Shown here: positions 63,523 to 64,000 of the stretch, in pieces
Layout: the number at the start of each line of letters is the position of its first letter
Position numbering within the stretch: the stretch's first letter is position 1
NCBI GenBank assembly: GCA_025201375.1
Contig: JAIWZP010000036.1
Span: 1-64,000 of the forward strand
Direction: 5' to 3'
DNA from: Gongronella butleri
Taxonomy: Eukaryota; Mucoromycota; Mucoromycetes; Mucorales; Cunninghamellaceae
DNA length: 64,000 bases
The notes under the pieces: generated by a model
Seen by the model: only the letters and a program-made list of their open reading frames with translations
Told to the model about the DNA's origin: nothing
Databases searched by the model: none
Program-made: the position numbers and the translations under genes

Positions 63523-63642
63523 TCGCGTGCCTCGTTGACAGCGAAGCACTTTATTTGCCACGGGATCACTCGGCAACTTGTTCCGGTCCGCAATAAATCC
63601 GTCAAGGCGCCCAGCAGCATAACCAATGAAAATACGCGTCAT
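63523..63642 (-). pseudogene. Remnant of a dihydrofolate-reductase-like/RibD_C gene start
   Basis: The frame begins MTRIFIGYAAGRLDGFIADR, close to the N-terminus of RibD_C/DHFR-like reductases (xIxIGYAxSLDGFIAD). The following residues lose similarity and run into an A-rich tract, and only about 400 bp remain before the GCP2 start, too little for the ~180-residue domain. I read it as a 5' fragment. Chance resemblance cannot be excluded. Confidence 0.4.
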
Positions 63643-64000
63643 TTGGCCAATGCCATCGTCGCCATCGCGCTAGCATGAAGTTCAGTGGCCGTTGGGTCGG
63701 CAGCTCATGAAATAAAACTTGACGCAACTTGAGAAAAGCTCGCGCAAAACTAATAAAAAGGACATTTTTATCCATTTGTCAAATATTATCTACAACCAGG
63801 CACAAAGAAGCGCCTACACGCGTCTAAATGTGAAACGACAAGCGAGAAACGCCGAGCGGGACTCAGCCTGCCGGTGTACAAGATGCTTCATGACGAGGAA
63901 ATTCATGATTTTAGTAGTATTGAGTTTGCAAAGTTAAAAATGGAAAAATGGGCCGCCAGAATGGCGCCAAATTTGCACGCAATACAGGTCGCATGGAATA
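63643..64000. other. Right edge, nothing recognised
   Basis: AT-rich; no supported gene, though an ATG upstream of a gene beyond the window cannot be excluded. Confidence 0.4.

Overview
The window looks like nuclear DNA of an early-diverging filamentous fungus, most likely Mucoromycota (Mucorales, Absidia/Gongronella-like). The support is a rhizopuspepsin-type aspartic protease, a two-domain fasciclin protein, a GH18+CBM19 chitinase, a CryptonF-type tyrosine recombinase, and many short introns that start GTAAAAA and end in a T-run plus AG. The genus is an inference. All genes are spliced, single-gene units; no rRNA or tRNA gene was recognised.

Layout. 0-4.4 kb is a repeat island: the 3' end of a LINE with its poly(A) tail, a 1.4-kb dispersed repeat (family A), palindromic TATGATAC/TACAGTAC clusters, and a gene 5' end cut off by a second repeat (family C). 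4.4-29.5 kb is mostly genes: SNF2 helicase (+), aspartic protease (-), ARMH3-like Golgi protein (+), GRDP/DUF1399 protein (+), NOL11/Utp8-like nucleolar protein (+), fasciclin protein (+), mitochondrial enoyl-CoA hydratase (-), CCDC90/MCUR1-family protein (-) and a GPR107-like seven-TM protein (-). 29.5-35.1 kb is a second repeat island: family A copy 2 carrying a 302-bp foldback element, a 9-copy poly-T minisatellite, and an apparently intact Crypton recombinase gene. 35.3-49.4 kb carries a MARVEL-like four-TM protein (-), PXMP4 (+), EXO1 (+), mitoferrin (+), a small unknown protein (-), an eIF4B-like factor (+) and an Anp1/Mnn9-family mannosyltransferase (-). About 51.1-53.6 kb is a roughly 500-bp satellite with ABAB higher-order structure. 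54.0-63.1 kb carries an SDR dehydrogenase (+), a 1018-residue chitinase (-) and gamma-tubulin complex protein 2 (-). The right edge has a small reductase-gene remnant.

Most genes are unrelated housekeeping genes, so no biosynthetic or operon-like logic links them. The best novelty candidates are: the Crypton with its GTGACA-rich flanks; the foldback element, whose empty site is preserved in the other family A copy; the chitinase with a 7-nt exon, a His/Ser linker and a new-looking cysteine repeat; and the higher-order satellite. Exon joins were made by eye from frame and GT/AG rules. Exon sums that I computed are multiples of three for the helicase (828 aa), protease (412 aa), Crypton (693 aa), EXO1 (475 aa) and chitinase (1018 aa).
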